From contig CM022676.1 in the NCBI GenBank assembly GCA_012295275.1, forward strand, positions 1,439,510 to 1,503,509: a DNA stretch of 64,000 nucleotides, in the 5' to 3' direction. Positions 10,345 through 22,803 of this stretch are shown here, one piece after another; the stretch's first letter is position 1, and each line of letters starts with the position of its first letter. This stretch comes from Chrysomallon squamiferum. Lineage: Eukaryota; Mollusca; Gastropoda; Neomphalida; Peltospiridae. A program made the translations under genes and the position numbers. The notes below the pieces were generated by a model. It searched no databases, had not been told where the DNA came from, and was given only the letters and a program-made list of their open reading frames with translations.

Positions 10345-11377
10345 CACAAGCACTGCATGAACATAATGGAAAAGAAAAGTCAGTGTTTCTATAAAAAGAG
10401 TCTCCTGTACAAAACTGTCACAGCGTGGGCACAGTACACTATGGTTGAAAAAATTGCATCATGGGAAAAAGGGAGAACAGCAAAAGAACTTTATCTAAGG
10501 TTGGATGTTAATCATCAGAAGTATTTTTAGTTCTGTGTTTTAGAAGTTTTATTACTATATTTATTCAATACGTTTTTACTTCATTTGTATTTTTATTGCT
10601 GAAGACTACTTTTAGTTTTAATATATTGGCAGAAATATCTCTCCGTAATAAAACCTATTGCAGTTTTAAGTCATTTTAATGTTTATAAAGTAGCTGGCAT
10701 GATTATAAGACATTCCCCAGGCAATTCCTCCTGGTCATTTCCCCTAGGATATTTCCCCCCATATCTCTATTATATTCATTATTAACATAGTGTGTATATT
10801 ATAATATTTTATATTATATTTTAAGCTTATTAATATCTTATTTTATGTAAGTGATGGGGTGTTTTTGAGCAGGGAAATGAGCAGATGTAATTATGATAAA
10901 CATAAAAAGACTGGTTTTTCTTCAGTCAGTGAATTAGTATTAGTTAATTACAATTAAGATTGTTTGTAATATTAATTCCCCACAACATATTATATTTACA
11001 GTGTTGCATCAAAGACCGGATTTTTCTTAATATGTTAATTGCAAGTTGTGATTGTATTTAATTACCATTGTTAATGTTATTGAAGTTAAGAAATGTCTGG
11101 GGGCAATTGCCCTGATACCGGCTGGCGAATCTTGTTGGTCCCAGATGAATCCTGTTTTGACAGAGTCCACTGTATTAATGTAGTAAGCAGACTGAAATGT
11201 TTAAATTTGTGTTACAGGTCACTACAGAAGAAAACATTCCAAGCATGGAAGAGACTTCCATATGAGTTAGAGAAAGAGAAAGAACGAGAGAAGAGAAGAA
11301 TTGAAATGATGAAAAAAGTACAGAAGCTTATTCCTGATTATGAAGGTGTAGTGGATAAAAGTGTTGATATTTCATGA

Positions 11378-12819
11378 TATCTGACTACATGTTCATGAAT
11401 GTTGATGAAGGTACATATCATGCTGTGATTAATTTATTACTGTAAAATATAAATTTGTTAAATTGTGACATGAATAGTGTAAACAGCTTTTTTGAACACA
11501 ATTATGACTAGTAATGATTGTGTGCAAAAGACGTAGTAGTGATTTATTATTTTTTACTAACTACCTAGTGATCAGGTTTCTTTGATCTTTTCTAAACACA
11601 AATGTTAAACTGTATTATATGCAAGTCAATAACATTATTAGAAGCCCAAAAATTATCATATTCAGTTTTAGAAAATATAATAATAGAATAATAATTTATT
11701 CTGTGAAAGATCCCAGATAAAAAGTCGTCTTTCATCAATAAACATAATTAAAATCAAAATTATTTACTTTTATATACTTGATCTGTGAAAGGGCTGTTAC
11801 TTTCTTTCACCCAGTGGCCAAGAGATGTTAGACCACAATAAATTTTTTATATTTGATTGTTTCAACCAGAAGTTTGTCTTCCAACATAGCTTGCCAATGA
11901 ATTATTTATACTGAGGTATTGTATATAAAAACATCTATATGATATTTCAATATAATAAATTTTTCGGACTGCCAGATGTTTCAGTCACAAATTGGCAAAA
12001 ACGTTTCTTCTTCTCATATGCATTTACATAATTTACTTGGGATAAAAAAAAAATAGGCAGCCGTATTGAATAATAATAACTTAGTTTCTGATAAAGAATT
12101 TATAAAATTTCTTCTTCATTGATACTTATTAATAAAAAAGAATAACAATACTAATAAAAAAAAACTAAAAGCCCACAAAAAACCCCAAAAGAAACAAAAT
12201 AAAAATAACAAAAATTTATTTTTACATCTCTTATTTTGAAAGGAGAGAGAATTCATGTGATAAAGTTTTTTAACGACTGTAAAATAGGGTAACACAAAAA
12301 AGATCTTTATTACTGTGTTGATTGTATGTTAGTGTATGTTAAGTTACTGGGTTTTATTTCTTTCTGTGTGTGTGTGAAAAAATTAAATTTGTTTCTATGT
12401 ATATCTAAATAATTATTTGCTTGTATACTTCACTATAGATGATTTCCTCCTTTTTTAAAGTTTCTCTTTTCTTTACAATACATGAAATATTTGTAGACAG
12501 AATTCTCTCTCTCTCGGACGCTGCTAGTACTTACATTTCTGAAAAAGTTTAATGCTCTACAGTTATTAATACTGAGATTTCTTATCTTGTTAACTCTGTA
12601 GTTCATTTAATGTTAAAAATTTATGGGTCTTTTTTTTTCTTTTTCTTTTTTCAGATACATAAATACTTGGATATTTCTATTTTCCTGTGTTTCAGAAAAC
12701 ATTAATAACATTATCAATTTTAACAGCCATTTATAAATTTAATATTCATAGTTCTTTAAATTACACCTGTCTGTTATTTCTAATATTTCTGGTTAATATT
12801 TCTAATTTTTCTTTTTCAG
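11378..12819. other. 3' flank of the CCDC191 copy and duplication right edge
   Basis: Homology to unit B continues through two more deletion junctions (near 11552 and 11652) and fades at about 12270, where GAAAGGAGAGA matches unit B near 45045. From 12280 to 12819 no match to unit B and no exon is seen. YPEL5, which lies 1.3 kb further on in unit B, is absent. Confidence 0.65.
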
Positions 12820-13424
12820 TCATGAGGAATCAAAAACTGTGAATATAACACCATCTGAACCTTGGTACTTCATGTACACATTTCCAAAAGCTGTGTCATC
12901 AGTTCACTTGAAAGTGAATTCATCCAGTAAGCTTTGTATGGAAGTGTCAGTTCAAAAGATTGAGGTTTGTTTTAAATAGTATTTTACAATAATGAACAGA
13001 ATGGCTGAAGTGTATTAACTAACTTGTTTTTATTATAAATCAAAATACTGATTGGTTAATTGACATGTGCGTAAACATGTTTCTGTGAAGAAATACACAC
13101 ACACACACATACACATGCATACACACACAATCTATACAGAAGATAAAAACATAATCGACATACATACAGAGATATATTAATTGTATAAAGTACAGACAAA
13201 CACAAATGCTAGTCACATTAAAATAAAAAATGTATTTAAAGACTGGTAAATTAATTGAATTTGTTTGCAGTGTCCTCCTTTTGACCTGGACAGAGATGTA
13301 GGTTTCCATGGGAAAAATCAAACTGACAACACAGACAGCAATGTTTATGGAGATATAAAAAATAATTCCTTTAAATTTTCTGTAGAATGATTATGTTTTT
13401 GGGTGGGTTTTTCAAAACCTTTTA

Positions 13425-13860
13425 TTATTATTTGAACTGCCAGTTACTACTACTTCTACCACTACTACTATTATTATTAGTAGTAGTAGTCTACTTAATA
13501 GAAATGCTATTACAGCAATTGAAAATATATTTTTATATATCTTTTTTTTTTTTACTTCATTTTGTACCATATCCAGTCTTAAAATGTAGGAGTAGCAGAA
13601 CCAATAATGATATTAGTAAGAAGTTGACATATAAGTAATAGTAATAATAATAGTATTAGTAAGCAATAGCTGCAACAGAAAATTAGTTATAATACTACTA
13701 GTAAACAGCACCATTGTGGTAGTACTGATAGCAGTAACAGTAGCATTAGTGAGTAGCATTAATAATAATACTAGCTGTAGCAGTAACAGTAATAATAACA
13801 GCAGTACCATTAGTAAGTATCAGCAGCCAGTTTTATTAATAAGTAATGGCCACAGTAGTA
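13425..13860. repeat. Low-complexity triplet region
   Basis: Imperfect TAC/TAT/TAG and AAT triplets with scattered GCAGTAACAG motifs, within the intron between the second and third SIDT exons. Open frames on either strand here consist of Leu, Thr, Ser and Ile runs and are not genes. Confidence 0.7.
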
Positions 13861-15189
13861 ATTGTTCAGTTGGAATACTTTGTTTTTATTAAAGTATTGT
13901 TTCTGTATTTTCAGCAAAGTGACAACTCGTCTGAGTCTGTGTACATTGTACTTGTTCTCAAAACACTCGACTTGGACTGTGCTGGAATAGAAACTGCACT
14001 GTCCAGTAAGTAATGTCCATACACACTGTTCTGTTTCACTTTCTTTTGTTTTATTTCATATTTTGTTTTGTTTTATTTTATTTTATTTTATTTCACTTAT
14101 TTCATAGATAAATTATTATATCATGCATAATCATATGAATATTTGAATTTTGTTTTTATATAATTAATTTAATCCTGCAATACTTTTTTTTAACTGATCA
14201 ACTTTATATTATATATATATTTACTTACTGAATTTTAATATTATTATATTTGTTTTTTTATAAATAATATTATTCTCAAAACCATTTCTATAGATCAGAT
14301 AGAGATTTTTGATTTATTGATTTAATTTTTTAATTTATTTAATTGATTTATTTATTTGTAATAGCTTTTTTTGGTCACTGCTATCAAGGTTAATAGGATG
14401 CTGAGACATTATAAGTAACTAACAACAAACCATTGTTTTGTCTTTACTTTCCTCAGACAGTTTTCACACATCTGTATAAACTTTTGGCTGGAATCCTAAA
14501 TTCAAACAATATCAGTCATAGCTATTTATCACAAGCACTGTTTAAGAAATCATTGTTATCTGAATGCACATATTCTCTCCCCATGTCTCTGATTACAGAA
14601 TTGAACTTATAAATCTGATCAACAAACCCAATCCTCATTTTAGAAGAAGTCTGAGGATGGGAAGTGCTTATCAGCCAAGCTTTGATTAAAAAAGAATAAT
14701 AAATAAATCTGATCTTCGTTAGATTGAAGCTGATCTTATTTTCTATTTATGCAGGTTCTGAATATTACAAAGCTTTTGAACCTTAAACCTTGAAAAAAAT
14801 TAGCATGCTAATCAGAGCAAGCTGTTCTGAAGCACGTTTTTTCACTGCCCTTGGAGTCTTTCTGTCATTTTATGTGATTGCAGCTGTCACTGGTTGTGTC
14901 TATCATGGATGGTTTGTAAATTTTAAATTCTAATAAATGGCCTAATAAAATTATTTACAAATCCAAGATATTTATTGTTTTGACTGTCATTAAACACTAT
15001 GATAGTAAAATAATACAATTACAAAACATCTGAATGCTGCCATTTTACTTTTTTAACAACTGATAGTCTTGATATCATCACTTATTTATGATAATTCAAT
15101 TTTTTTACTCATAAGAAAAAATCTTCCAGCAAACAGATTTATCATGTACATGGTGACAGTGCGGTCCAAGATTCATTTTTTTTTATATT

Positions 15190-15610
15190 ATCTTAGTTTA
15201 AGTTTTATTTGTGAGTTCTTAAATTATGTTTTATTCTAAGTATTATGCCAATTATGTTTTATTTTAAATATTTCATTAAATTGTATTTTATTTAGTGTAA
15301 ACTATGATTCCGTTTATGTATTAAATTTTGTCATTTTACCTTTTATATGTTATGTTAAATTGTGTTTTATTTTATGAGTTATGACAAATTATATTCTGTT
15401 TTATAATATGTTAGATTATTTTTTATTTTTTATGATGCAGTCAAAACTATTTATTTTATTTAAAGAAGAAATTTATTCCATTTCAGATTATATTTTCATG
15501 TGATACATAAAAATAATTTCTGTAATATGTCAAATTGTTTATTTTTTATTTCATGTCAAGCTATGTTTTATTTTATGTGTTTATGTCAAATTAAATTATT
15601 ACATTTTTCA
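15190..15610. repeat. Degenerate TTTATTTTATG-type tandem repeat
   Basis: Loosely repeated phrases such as TATGTTTTATTTTA, TATGTCAAATTA and TATGCCAATTATG recur every 30-60 bp in the intron before the fifth SIDT exon. Too diverged for an exact unit length by eye. Confidence 0.5.
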
Positions 15611-16742
15611 GTGGATGGAGCAGAGATTTTACAGATTTGACTGAAACAGAAAAAGGTAAAATAATTGAAGATTCTAAATTATTCTGTGTTTATTTCAAAA
15701 TGTTCTTATTAATTGTTTAAATGCCCATTAATGAAACCATGACATGAGAAAGGTTTAAAATATTTAATGAAGAATAGAATAAATATATAGTTTTAGAACT
15801 TTTACGAATATGAATTATTTCTTATTTGATAGTTGGTTAAAGAATTCCATTTTTTTTTTTAGGTTGTTACAATTGAGCAATTACTTATTGGAGATCTAAT
15901 AACAAAGTAATTGTAACAATACACATTCAAATATATCAGTATCAGTTTAAAATATATCTTTGATATGCTAAACAGTTTAAATATTTCGTGCATTCACTAT
16001 TTTACTTATTTTTTTTGTCGTCAAATTGCAATTAGTAATGGAAGGTATAAACAAAAGAATTCAGTCTGTAAATATCTGGATGAATCATTTTTTATAGTTG
16101 TCATGTCATTACATCCAGTCATTTGATAGAAAGCTTCACAAATAACACAGCTGTCAGTGCATTATGTACATGATCATATATCATAATTGCAAAAAATGGC
16201 AGACTGAGATGTTCTGTAACAGTATTATAATTTCAATACTTCATTCTTAGTTTTAAAAATTATTATATGAAAAAAAATTGGTGACAAAAAAAAAGATGTT
16301 TTGTGTTAAAATTGCACTGCCACATTTTATATTAATCCACTTTCTAAAGCAGACAGATTATATTTTCCCTGTTAAATTTTTACATGAAATTAATTAATAG
16401 TACACTATATCTCTGCTTCCCACAGATAAACTACTACCCTATCGTTCAGTCAACCATGAAGCCAGTCCTGCCCCTTCCAGTCATTCAGGTGAGAACATTA
16501 GCTTCTTTATTTACTTCCTCCATTTGCTTGACACACTAATCTTTTCTGCAGTTTTTTATAATTTATAATTTATAATTTTTTATTATTATTATTTACATGA
16601 TTAAATCTTTTATTATTATTATTTACATGATTAAAACTTTTATTATTATCATCATTTTCATCATGATGTTTAAATATTGTTACAAAAAAACAACAAAAAA
16701 ACCCCAGCAAAGGTCAAATCCTCTAATTAAACGCCTTGATAT

Positions 16743-18310
16743 ATAGGATTTGGAATATAAAACTGGACAATTTGCTGATGACGCTCAGCTGTATTTAGAT
16801 GGATCTCCTTCCTCTCTTAGGAAAGCAATACATACTTTAGACATTTTTAGAGATATATCGGGCCTGAAAAAATATATATATAAGAAAAAAAAAAAACTAT
16901 TGGTTTATGTCCCTTGCGAATACTATGGCAGAAATGTGCAAACGGCTAAGTCTAGACTGGTGTGAAAACATTTTGAAGTTCTAGATTTGACACTTAATAA
17001 ACAACTAGACAATATTTGGACACTAGATTTGGATGAAAAGCTGGTAAAAATAGAAAAACAAACTCGTGGCGTGGCAGGAGCGGAACTGTAGGTGGTAACG
17101 GTTGTGAAAACGTTAAGTATATCAAAACTAACTCGTATTTTTACCAGCCTATCAAATAAAGAATATCTATTAAAAATAAATAAAATGATTTTCTTATTCA
17201 TCGGGAAATATGGTCCAGATAGAGTTAAACGTTGAGTTATTACAAAAAATTATATCAAGGGTGGGTTAAAAATGGTTGAAACACTAACATTCATTAAAGC
17301 TTTAAAAGTTTCGTGGTTAAGACACTTGTTCCAATCGGGCAGCAAATGGAAATGGTTTTTAAATAAATATATAGATAATCTAGCTTTATCTAAAATGGGA
17401 GACATTGTTGGTGAATATATTAATAACAAGTTTTAAAATCCTCTTTGGAATGATGTACTGAATGCATGGAAAGATCGTGTACGAAAAATAAAATCCGCTG
17501 GTCTGAAATAATAAATGATGACATCTAACCATTAATATGGGAAAAGGTATATTTAACACACAATCGCTCTTATTGATTTTCAATATAAAATTCTTAATTG
17601 AATAACAGCAACCAATAGTTTTCTTTGTAGGATTGGGATTCGGAACGATGCACTGTGGACATTCCGTAAAGAACACGAGGAAACGATCAGGCACCTTTTT
17701 GTAAAATGTTCCAAAGTGGCTTTTTTGTGGCGAAATTTGGGATCTTGGATTGTTGATGTTACTGGATTCCGTACAATTATAAACGATAGAAAGATAATAT
17801 TTGGTTTACAAAGAGGACAAAAAAATACGTAATCATTTAATTTTTATAACAAAACGATGTATATATATATACAATGCTCGTGTAGCTGACATTTCACTAT
17901 CATCTCGTCTACTAGCCATGGTAAGAAATTATTATATGATAGAAAAAGTAATATCACAAATAAATTTGCAAGGGGACTATCATATTAAAATGTGGGGCCT
18001 CTTTATTGTGGTACTAGAAGCCATTGAATACGTAGTCCTTGTCTCAGTTTTCTTGTTTTAAATTAAAGTTGGTTTACTCTACTGGTTTTTAAATGTATCT
18101 GTAAAAATAGATATTTAATATAACCATGCAGGTATATCAATCAGGTAAAAAAGGAGCTCTGTTGTGAAATACCCCATGTGTTTTTGTAAATACTTGTTAT
18201 ACGTGCTGTGAGTAGTTTTTGTTTTTCTTCCTTGTATTTATATTTTGTAAATCATGTTTTGTAAACTGTACCAATGCCAATAAAATTTTAAAATTTTAAA
18301 AAGAAAGTGT
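16743..18310 (+). mobile_element. Dead non-LTR retrotransposon (LINE), 3' part
   Basis: Plus-strand remnants of a reverse-transcriptase ORF2. 16755-16868 encodes the catalytic FADDAQLYLDGSPSSLRKA motif and IFRDISGLK. Then come, in shifting frames, LNKQLDNIWTLDLDEKL, GGLKMVETLTFIKALKVSWL, WNDVLNAWKDRVRKIKS and the zinc-finger-like C-terminal part, FVKCSKVAFLWRNLGSW. The ORF2 end is at about 18060, followed by a short 3' UTR with AATAAAATTTTAAAATTTT at 18281-18299. Order and motifs fit L1-like elements. The 5' end, endonuclease and much of the fingers domain are absent, and several frameshifts and stops are present. Its last 480 bp also form the left edge of unit B, with a partial copy at 1290-1512. 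Confidence 0.85.
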
Positions 18311-18733
18311 AGTTTGTTCTTTTGGATTGCTGATTATTAATCGTTTGAAAGTTTAATTAAAACCCGAAAGAAGAAAAGGAAGAAGGAGAAGAAGAAGAAA
18401 AGATAAAGTAAAATAATAAAATAAAATAAAATAATCTTATACCCGAGTGATTATTTTTACCATTACTTATTGATACATGTTATTTTTATTATTAATGCTC
18501 ATTAGATGTATCAGCCAAACTGACACACGATGGACAGACAAGTTGTTATTTTTTTAGACACGAAGTGTATTACTCTAACGAGAGCAATAAACATGTTGAT
18601 TATGTGGCGTTTAATGAAATTAGCAATTACCCAGAGCGAAAAACCTTACTGAGCTCAACAGAACACGTGTTTGACGCAAAAAACAATCCAGTGCAATGGC
18701 TTAGGACTATGTCCTGTGTCTCTAAAGGTGATA

Positions 18734-18734
<1 letters not shown>

Positions 18735-18766
<32 letters not shown>
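18735..18766. repeat. AAT microsatellite (unit B)
   Basis: Ten to eleven AAT triplets, the counterpart of the run at 1800-1848. Confidence 0.9.
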
Positions 18767-18767
<1 letters not shown>

Positions 18768-19345
18768 TTGCTGTTCGTTGTCGTCAGTTGAAGTAGTAGC
18801 AGCTGTAGTAGCTATAGTAATTGCAATATATAAACAACAGAGTTAAGAATGTAATTTCATTAATACAACTTAAAAATTACAACATCAGCTAAACTGAAAT
18901 TCACATGATTGAAAGTGTTAATAATACTATTAAAAATAATAATAATAAAGAAATTATAATAAAGATGTGAAATAAATTCTACAAAGAAATATTTGCTCTA
19001 ACGCAGTCATAGCGATCTTCAGAGTTTACCAAGAATAATTTTTAATCGCATTAATTTAGTAATATGTTTACTGTTGCTGTTTGTTCTCGTTGTTAGTTGT
19101 AGTTTTTGAAGTAGTATGAGTAACAATTGTAGATAGTATTGTAAAATATGTGGGTAATATATATACAAATACTAAAAACCCATCTTAAAGAAAGTTACAC
19201 TCGATAGTTCTCTATTCCAGTTCTGAAATGGTAAAATGGCGGTGCTCACATCTGTTGTATCAACGTTATTTAAGCGGATCAAACTTATTATCTGCAAATA
19301 AAACCTGCTGAAAATAATAAAGTAACAACTTGGAAGTGTAGACAA

Positions 19346-19355
19346 TTTATTTATT
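19346..19355 (-). promoter_or_regulatory. Possible polyadenylation signal of unit B Ig gene
   Basis: Two overlapping AATAAA motifs on the minus strand, about 60 bp past the stop codon, matching a single one in unit A. Confidence 0.4.
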
Positions 19356-19416
19356 CTTAATAGTTTTGACAAGACAAATAACATTTTCATCCGTTTTCAA
19401 TAAGCTAATTTTATAA

Positions 19417-22400
19417 TTATTTCGTACAAATGGCTTTGTGGTCAGGGTCATTATCACCAGTACGACACTGCCACTCTCCAGCATCTTTTTTACTGAACTT
19501 TTCTATTGTTATTTTAAACTCCCAGCGTGAAATAACATCACCATGGTAGCCATCAACAAATTTCTGACAAAGCGTGGAGATTAAATCACATTCGATAACG
19601 ATACTGCCGTCAGGCCGAACAGCACTTAGGCCATATGTAATGTTATTATTCACCACGCAGTTCATTGTCGATATTTGACCGATCTTCGGCCTACCCAAAC
19701 ACGTAAGTCTTGGGCTTACAGGGCTATCTATTTGTCAAGAAATAAGAGTCATTTAATACAAACGTCAAATATAATGAGAATGTAGTCATTCTTGAAGCTA
19801 ACTCTTTTGATCCTGAAAACACTGAACTCATATACACTAGTATTGACAACAGTTACATCGTTGTACAATTTACATATACTGGTACTGACAGTAGTTACAT
19901 GTTTGTGACAGCAGTGCCAACTTAGTAGAACTCACATACACTAGTACTAACAGAGCGGTTACAGCTTTGTAGAACTCACATGTATTACTACTGAGAGTTA
20001 CAGCGTTGTAGAACTCACATATATTACTACTGACAGTTACAGTTTTGTAGAACTCACATATATTACTACTGACAGCTACAGCTTTGTAGAACTCACATAT
20101 ATTACTACTGACAGCTACAGCTTTGTAGAACTCACATGTATTACTACTGACAGTTACAGCTTTGTAGAACTCACATATATTACTACTGACTGTTACAGTT
20201 TTGTAGAACTCTAAAACTAAAATATTTGGAATACTAGTGACACTAGAACAGATAAAATAGTTGCCTATATTTAGAACGTACAAACAGCAGTAATCAGGAA
20301 ATAACCAAATAGAAATTAGTAGCGAGAGACCAGATTTTGCAGCTTTTGCCGTGGTACAAAACAAACTTACCTGTATTATATAAAACTAAAGTGTTACTGA
20401 GGAAAACAGCTTTCGCCACATAACACCACCAGTCAGTGAAATCCGATTGTGTTAGTTCGTATATTTTCAGCGAATATACTCTATTAGCACTGACCTTGTT
20501 ATCTTTACCACAAATTGCTTTGTAACCTTTAGCCACCTGTCCAAGAACATAACAGAGATCCGTATACTGTTGGAATATGGCGAGTTTGAAAAAATGTGTC
20601 TTCGAATAAAAGTAAATGTAATCAGCTCCTGGAAAATTGATGACGTTGCAATGCAGCGTGGCCTCTTCACCCAGTTTTCTATATTTAGCCCCCTCAATGC
20701 TTAGTTCTACTTTGTCGATACCTTGAAAAAAGAATAACTGTCATCATCATTATTATTATAAATCTTGTAAGTGGAATGTTTATATAAAATACACTTTTAT
20801 TATTGTAAACAATTTATTGCGGACGTCAGACAGACCAACAACAGACTGACAACGCCCCATGAGAACCGACACTTGCGTACATATACATGGCGAGCTGGAA
20901 ATGAAATGTTTTCGAGTAAAAGTATACATATATATATATAGATATATATAGGAGTAAGACTACGGAATTACGGACTTCTTGAAATCATCAAACTCTAGGA
21001 ATTTATCTTAATTACCGAAATGATGCTCCAGTTATTTCACGAATTCCTCGATTGTGATTTATTGCACCTTTGAGAATCATATCATCCATACTGTAAATAC
21101 AAACCTATGGGGAAAATAAGCAGGCCACACTCCACCAATATGTTGCCTATTGCTAGCTAGGTACAATGAAACACCAACGAATTTGTATAGTCAGTGTTGT
21201 GAAGAAACTTTTGACATCTGTGGTGTATGAATAGAGTAAGTAGTTCTCAACTATGAATTTATTAAGTCTACAACTACAGTGAAAAAAATCCCAGAAATCA
21301 AATTTTTCAATGTCCCACCTGAAGATATGAAGAAATTCCACAACTTCAGAAATCAGCCTGACATTTCAACAAGCTTTAAAACTGTTCGGTTTCATAAATG
21401 TGTACCGCTTTCTACAGAATATCTAAATATATATAAACTGAGTGCACAAGCTGATCTTTCTTTTTTGTACCATAGCTGGACATGACAACATATCAGAAGA
21501 GACTTTGAAAATGCTGAGTGAACTACGTGCTGTCTGTATGACAAACGAACCACGGATTGGCCTGGTGGATAATATTTTATGTGTCCCCACGAACAAGCCA
21601 CAGATTACGACAGATGTTGGATTGACATGTTGAGGGACCCTCATTGTACACTACCTCTTACACCCAAATAAACAGAAGCAGCAATCAAGACATTGCTAAA
21701 ATAACTGGACTATGTCAAAAGTACGCGTAGCGAGATTTAAGTATTGCCAGATACCTTTGTCTTATATTTTATGACGATGATTATAAACAAATGTCCTCGC
21801 TTTCAAATGCTTCTATATCCTCTTTACCTGCATTATTTGACATGTTTCTTATAAAATGTTTTCAAGGTTGCAGCCATATTAACAACACACTAAAATTACA
21901 TAGAGTGTGTACAGGCCTATTGCAACATCTTCCATTTAACAAAAGGTTACCAAATGTTAGTTTGCACCTATCAAGGAAATAATAAGATATTTGGAATCCT
22001 TATCAAATCAGCTTTCCAGTGACAGCATTTCGTCGAAATCGACCAAGCGGTTACCAAGATATCAGGGTTTAAAACGTGGCGGTCAAGAAGGCATTCATCT
22101 CCAAACTGCTGTTGTTAAACTAATATTTGAGGTTTGGGCTAGTTATGCCAAATCCAAATACATTCCAAATAATGCCATGTCCAAACTGTTACATACTGAA
22201 AATGGTGAGGTTAAAATTTAACTTTTCTGGTGTGTCTGCGGGGGTGGGGAATAGTCTTCAGTTGCAGTGTTATCCGCCTGCTGCTACCGGTCACGTGATT
22301 TGTCTGTGACAGATGTGAAAACGATTTGACTTTCTGTACTGTACCATTTTCATTGCAGTCTGCATTTACGTAACTCTATTTTTATGACATTTTAACTGCT

Positions 22401-22765
22401 TTTTTATTGCTTTTTTAAATGAAGTAATTTTATTATTTTGTTTTATTTAATTATTTATTTTGTAACAATAATATAATTAATTAGTATGTTTTCAAAGTTT
22501 CATTAATGGTTTCATTCCCTCTTTTCTTTAATGCACATTTTGTCGCGGAATGTTAGCTTCAGATAAAATGTATTTTAATATATAGCATAGCACATTCATA
22601 TTTAAATAAGAGATGTTATCTGTCTAAATTCAAGAGAATTCAACGTGGATGCTTGGCGAGTTGAAAACGAGTTTGCGACCGAAGCTGATGAAACGTGGCA
22701 TATGGTTTCGCCACGTTTCAGCATTTTTTTAAAGAAAAATAATCAAATACATTTTTTATAAAATA

Positions 22766-22803
<38 letters not shown>

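Larger units (their letters stand above)
7578..11377 (+). pseudogene. Truncated CCDC191 copy (exons 1, 3, 17, 18 only)
   Basis: Four segments match exons of the complete CCDC191 gene of unit B: exon 1 at 7578-7655 (start codon, KPGLYKWKR motif, donor GTAAGT), exon 3 at 8449-8584 (KVEDATNTAAKATFGD through HEHDEIHSE), exon 17 at 10345-10499 and exon 18 at 11218-11377 with the same stop codon. Exon 2 is gone: homology breaks directly after its acceptor CAG near 8190. Exons 4-16, including all the long coiled coil, were removed by a deletion of about 10.4 kb whose junction lies near 9898. Exon 3 ends in phase 1 and exon 17 starts in phase 0, so splicing 3 to 17 shifts the frame. Exon 1 to 17 would stay in phase. 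Four of the five substitutions in exons 17-18 change the amino acid (Asp/Val, His/Leu, Arg/Lys, Met/Lys), as expected for relaxed constraint. Confidence 0.85.
1290..12270 (+). repeat. Segmental duplication, unit A (shortened copy)
   Basis: This block is a direct-orientation copy of unit B (17828-45060). Collinear matches by eye: 1550-2890 with 18330-19780; 3940-4010 with 20265-20340; 4270-5000 with 21830-22740; 5080-7910 with 22840-25640; 8090-9120 with 26180-27440; 9490-9895 with 27680-28195; 9900-11550 with 38600-40270; 11555-11650 with 42005-42120; 11655-12270 with 43765-45060. Gaps in the collinearity show that unit A lost the first Ig exon, CCDC191 exon 2, CCDC191 exons 4-16 and two pieces of 3' flank. 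In the shared CCDC191 exons I count 0 differences in exon 3 (136 nt), 2 in exon 17 (155 nt) and 3 in exon 18 (160 nt). The duplication is therefore recent, or the copies have been homogenised. Confidence 0.92.
12820..16488 (+). pseudogene. SID-1 transmembrane family (SIDT) gene fragment, internal exons only
   Basis: Six plus-strand exons fit the SIDT family (systemic RNAi/nucleic-acid and lipid-associated membrane proteins). 12820-12964: PSEPWYFMYTFPKAVSSVHL and KLCMEVSVQKIE. 13271-13381: CPPFDLDRDVGFHGKNQT. 13915-14005: SESVYIVLVLKTLDLDCAG. 14818-14915: a hydrophobic helix, ALGVFLSFYVIAAVTGC. 15613-15658 and 16425-16488: a hydrophilic loop, DKLLPYRSVNHEASPAP. The first three form the extracellular beta-rich domain, the fourth the first transmembrane segment, the last two the cytoplasmic loop. 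Phases agree except between exons four and five (0 versus 2), so an exon is missing or the fourth exon is misplaced. The first exon starts in mid-codon with no signal-peptide exon upstream, and no later transmembrane exons follow: a LINE and unit B come next. It is a stranded internal fragment, or the rest lies outside the window. Confidence 0.72.

Noticed and set aside
11093-11217. Start codon MSGGNCPDTGW running into CCDC191 exon 18
   Set aside because: The stretch before 11218 is intron: unit B carries a stop in the same frame near 39840, and the acceptor CAG at 11217 fits exon 18 phase.
19870-20364. A 164-codon minus-strand ORF with repeated EFYKAVTV
   Set aside because: By-product of the 39-bp array in the Ig intron; it overlaps the real donor of Ig exon 1.
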